Assembly (NCBI GenBank): GCA_949284175.1
Contig: CASDVE010000007.1
Span: 1-64,000 of the forward strand
DNA: 64,000 bases
Source of the DNA: an uncultured Eubacteriales bacterium
GTDB lineage: Bacteria; Bacillota; Clostridia; Lachnospirales; Lachnospiraceae
Direction of reading: 5' to 3'
Shown: piece after piece, positions 62,464 to 64,000 of the stretch
Position numbering within the stretch: position 1 is the stretch's first letter
Layout of the letters: every line of letters starts with the position of its first letter
Made by a program: the position numbers and the translations under genes
The notes under the pieces: model-generated
The model's input: the letters and a program-made list of their open reading frames with translations, nothing else
What the model was told of the DNA's origin: nothing
The model's database searches: none

Positions 62464-64000
62464 ATGGCACAGATACACGTTTTAGATCAACATACCATTA
62501 ATCAGATCGCGGCAGGAGAAGTGATTGAAAGACCAGCCTCTGTTGTAAAAGAACTTGTGGAAAATGCAATTGATGCAGGTTCTAATGCGATTACAGTTGA
62601 AATTAAAGATGGTGGGATTTCTCTTATTCGTGTAACCGACAATGGAAAAGGGATTTTAAGAGATGAAGTCAAAATCGCATTTTTACGCCATGCCACCAGT
62701 AAAATAAAAACTGCCACAGATCTACTCTATGTAAATTCTCTCGGATTTCGTGGAGAAGCACTTTCCAGTATTTCCGCAATTTCAAAAGTGGAACTTGTGA
62801 CAAAAACTGATGGCAATTTAACAGGGGTGCGTTATCAAATACATGGTGGAAAAGAAGCTGGATATGAAGAAATTGGTTGTCCAGAAGGAACAACCTTTTT
62901 AGTTCGGGATTTATTTTATAATGTCCCTGCTAGAAAGAAATTTTTAAAATCCGCATCAACAGAAGCATCCCACGTGGATACTTTGATGCAGAGAATTGCA
63001 CTTTCTCATCCAAATGTTTCTTTTAAATTCATCAATAACGGACAAATGAAGTTGCAAACGTCTGGAAACGGCAATTTAAAAGATATTATTTATCATATAT
63101 ACGGAAGAGATGCCGTACTTTCACTGATACCCATTCAAGCAGAAAACGAAATCTGCAAAATAGATGGTTTCGTGGGAAAACCGGTATTTTCTCGTGGTAA
63201 TCGTGGCTTTGAAAATTATTTTGTCAATGGACGTTTTATTAAAAATCAAATTATTACACAGGCCATTGAAGAAGCCTATAAAACTTTTACAATGGTGCAT
63301 AAATATCCTTTTACATCGCTGAATTTAACCATTGATAATTCTTTGATTGATGTCAACGTACATCCTGCAAAACTGGAAGTTCGTTTTCGAAATGGTGAGG
63401 AATTATTCTCCTTCATCGCAGATACCATTCGGACTGCATTAAAAGAGCAAGAATTAATTCCGAATATTCCAGCGGTTATGACAAAGTCCTCCTTTGAGCA
63501 ATCCTCTTCTAGTGGCAAAATGCTTGCAAGAGAAAAAAGTGCAGAACCATTTGAAAAGAGGAGAATACAAGAGGAACGAGAAAAAATTGCCCATGAAGGG
63601 AACTTTTTAAAAGAATATGTACAGCCAATTAATCCATACTCTATAAAAAATCCTGAGGTTGGAGATCGGATCATCGAAACAGCAAAAGGACTTGTGGATC
63701 GTATGATACCAGATAAGATGCCAGAACGTTCCAAAACAGAAGATAATTTGAGCGAACAAGCTATCATCGAATCAGAAAAGCCAATAGAAGAAATAAGCTC
63801 TGAAATTCGTAATATGGAACAGATAAAATCGATAGAGACCCTTGTAGAATCTCCAAAAAATTCCGTTCAGGAAAAAACTACTTATCCTATTGAACCGGAG
63901 ATTTCGATTGTTGCCGAAGAGCAAGCAAGTTTCTTATCAGAAGTTGCAAAACAAAAGTACCGATTAATTGGTCAGCTCTTTCGCACTTACTGGCTTTTTG
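62464..64000 (+). CDS. mutL: DNA mismatch repair protein MutL (cut by window end)
   Basis: The first 512 residues are visible and the frame runs open off the window. The GHL ATPase domain is intact: INQIAAGEVIERPASVVKEL, VENAIDAG, TDNGKGI and LGFRGEALSS. The transducer domain has VNGRFIKN and VHPAKLEVRF (about 300). A long, poorly conserved charged linker follows (about 330-495). The last visible residues, KYRLIGQLFRTYWLF, start the C-terminal dimerisation domain that holds the endonuclease site in Firmicutes. RBS AAAGGAG precedes ATG 62464. It follows mutS, its partner. Confidence 0.95.
   Translation, partial: MAQIHVLDQHTINQIAAGEVIERPASVVKELVENAIDAGSNAITVEIKDGGISLIRVTDNGKGILRDEVKIAFLRHATSKIKTATDLLYVNSLGFRGEALSSISAISKVELVTKTDGNLTGVRYQIHGGKEAGYEEIGCPEGTTFLVRDLFYNVPARKKFLKSASTEASHVDTLMQRIALSHPNVSFKFINNGQMKLQTSGNGNLKDIIYHIYGRDAVLSLIPIQAENEICKIDGFVGKPVFSRGNRGFENYFVNGRFIKNQIITQAIEEAYKTFTMVHKYPFTSLNLTIDNSLIDVNVHPAKLEVRFRNGEELFSFIADTIRTALKEQELIPNIPAVMTKSSFEQSSSSGKMLAREKSAEPFEKRRIQEEREKIAHEGNFLKEYVQPINPYSIKNPEVGDRIIETAKGLVDRMIPDKMPERSKTEDNLSEQAIIESEKPIEEISSEIRNMEQIKSIETLVESPKNSVQEKTTYPIEPEISIVAEEQASFLSEVAKQKYRLIGQLFRTYWLF

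Overview
This is low-GC chromosomal DNA from an endospore-forming anaerobic Firmicute. It most resembles the Lachnospiraceae (Clostridia). The grounds are the yqfC-yqfD-phoH-ybeY sporulation/RNA cluster, a BofC-like gene, a SpoVB-like flippase, short-form HisG with HisZ, a HisF-like/HisI/HisE fusion, a selenium-type xanthine dehydrogenase and families such as DUF5685 and DUF6483. I cannot name the genus. No rRNA, tRNA, CRISPR array or complete prophage is visible.

Layout. 1-113: 3' end of a group II intron next to an ECF-transporter S gene (minus strand). 0.8-6.3 kb: histidine operon hisZ-hisG-hisD-hisB-(HisF-like)HisIE, with a near-consensus promoter, an inverted-repeat operator candidate and a terminator. 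6.6-14.7 kb: alaS, a chemotaxis receptor, an MBL-fold lipoprotein, a zinc-ribbon membrane protein, DUF5685 and J-domain genes, and rpsU. 14.7-17.5 kb: marR plus nitroreductase, then a MATE exporter. 17.5-23.6 kb: yqfC-yqfD-phoH-ybeY, a DUF3048 lipoprotein and a lipid/polysaccharide flippase. 23.7-30.5 kb: BofC-like gene, two flavoproteins and a proline/folate run (proB, DUF896, fau, proA). 30.5-34.3 kb: helD (minus) and icd with a complex intergenic region. 34.3-42.5 kb: Sel1-repeat protein, ECF sigma/anti-sigma/membrane protein, and a response regulator, histidine kinase and ABC transporter followed by an unrecorded 26-residue membrane peptide. 42.5-47.2 kb: hypothetical genes, a Big2 surface protein, a broken HipA-like locus, an IS3 scrap and DUF6483. 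47.2-52.5 kb: xanthine dehydrogenase (minus) and a GGDEF/EAL sensor. 52.6-56.7 kb: eno, a dead sugar-permease fragment, ahpC and a permuted AhpF-like reductase. 56.8-64 kb: a tyrosine-recombinase-like gene, miaB, mutS and mutL (cut by the window end).

Most interesting signals. (1) Three promoters, those of marR/nitroreductase, eno and ahpC, share an AGTTAG-N6-CTAACT operator (degenerate at marR) on or just after the -10 box. This suggests a redox regulon run by the MarR protein. (2) A dispersed hairpin-forming intergenic repeat (ATTTACG...AACGAGC...GAGCAT) occurs at least three times, with shorter relatives. Several copies lie directly after terminator T-tracts and two lie in the mutS and mutL leaders. 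(3) The AhpF-like reductase has its domains in the order opposite to classical AhpF, and its neighbour is ahpC. (4) A short membrane peptide closes the two-component/ABC transporter unit. (5) Several decayed genes (HipA-like kinase, IS3 OrfA, CUT1 permease) mark old transfer and loss.
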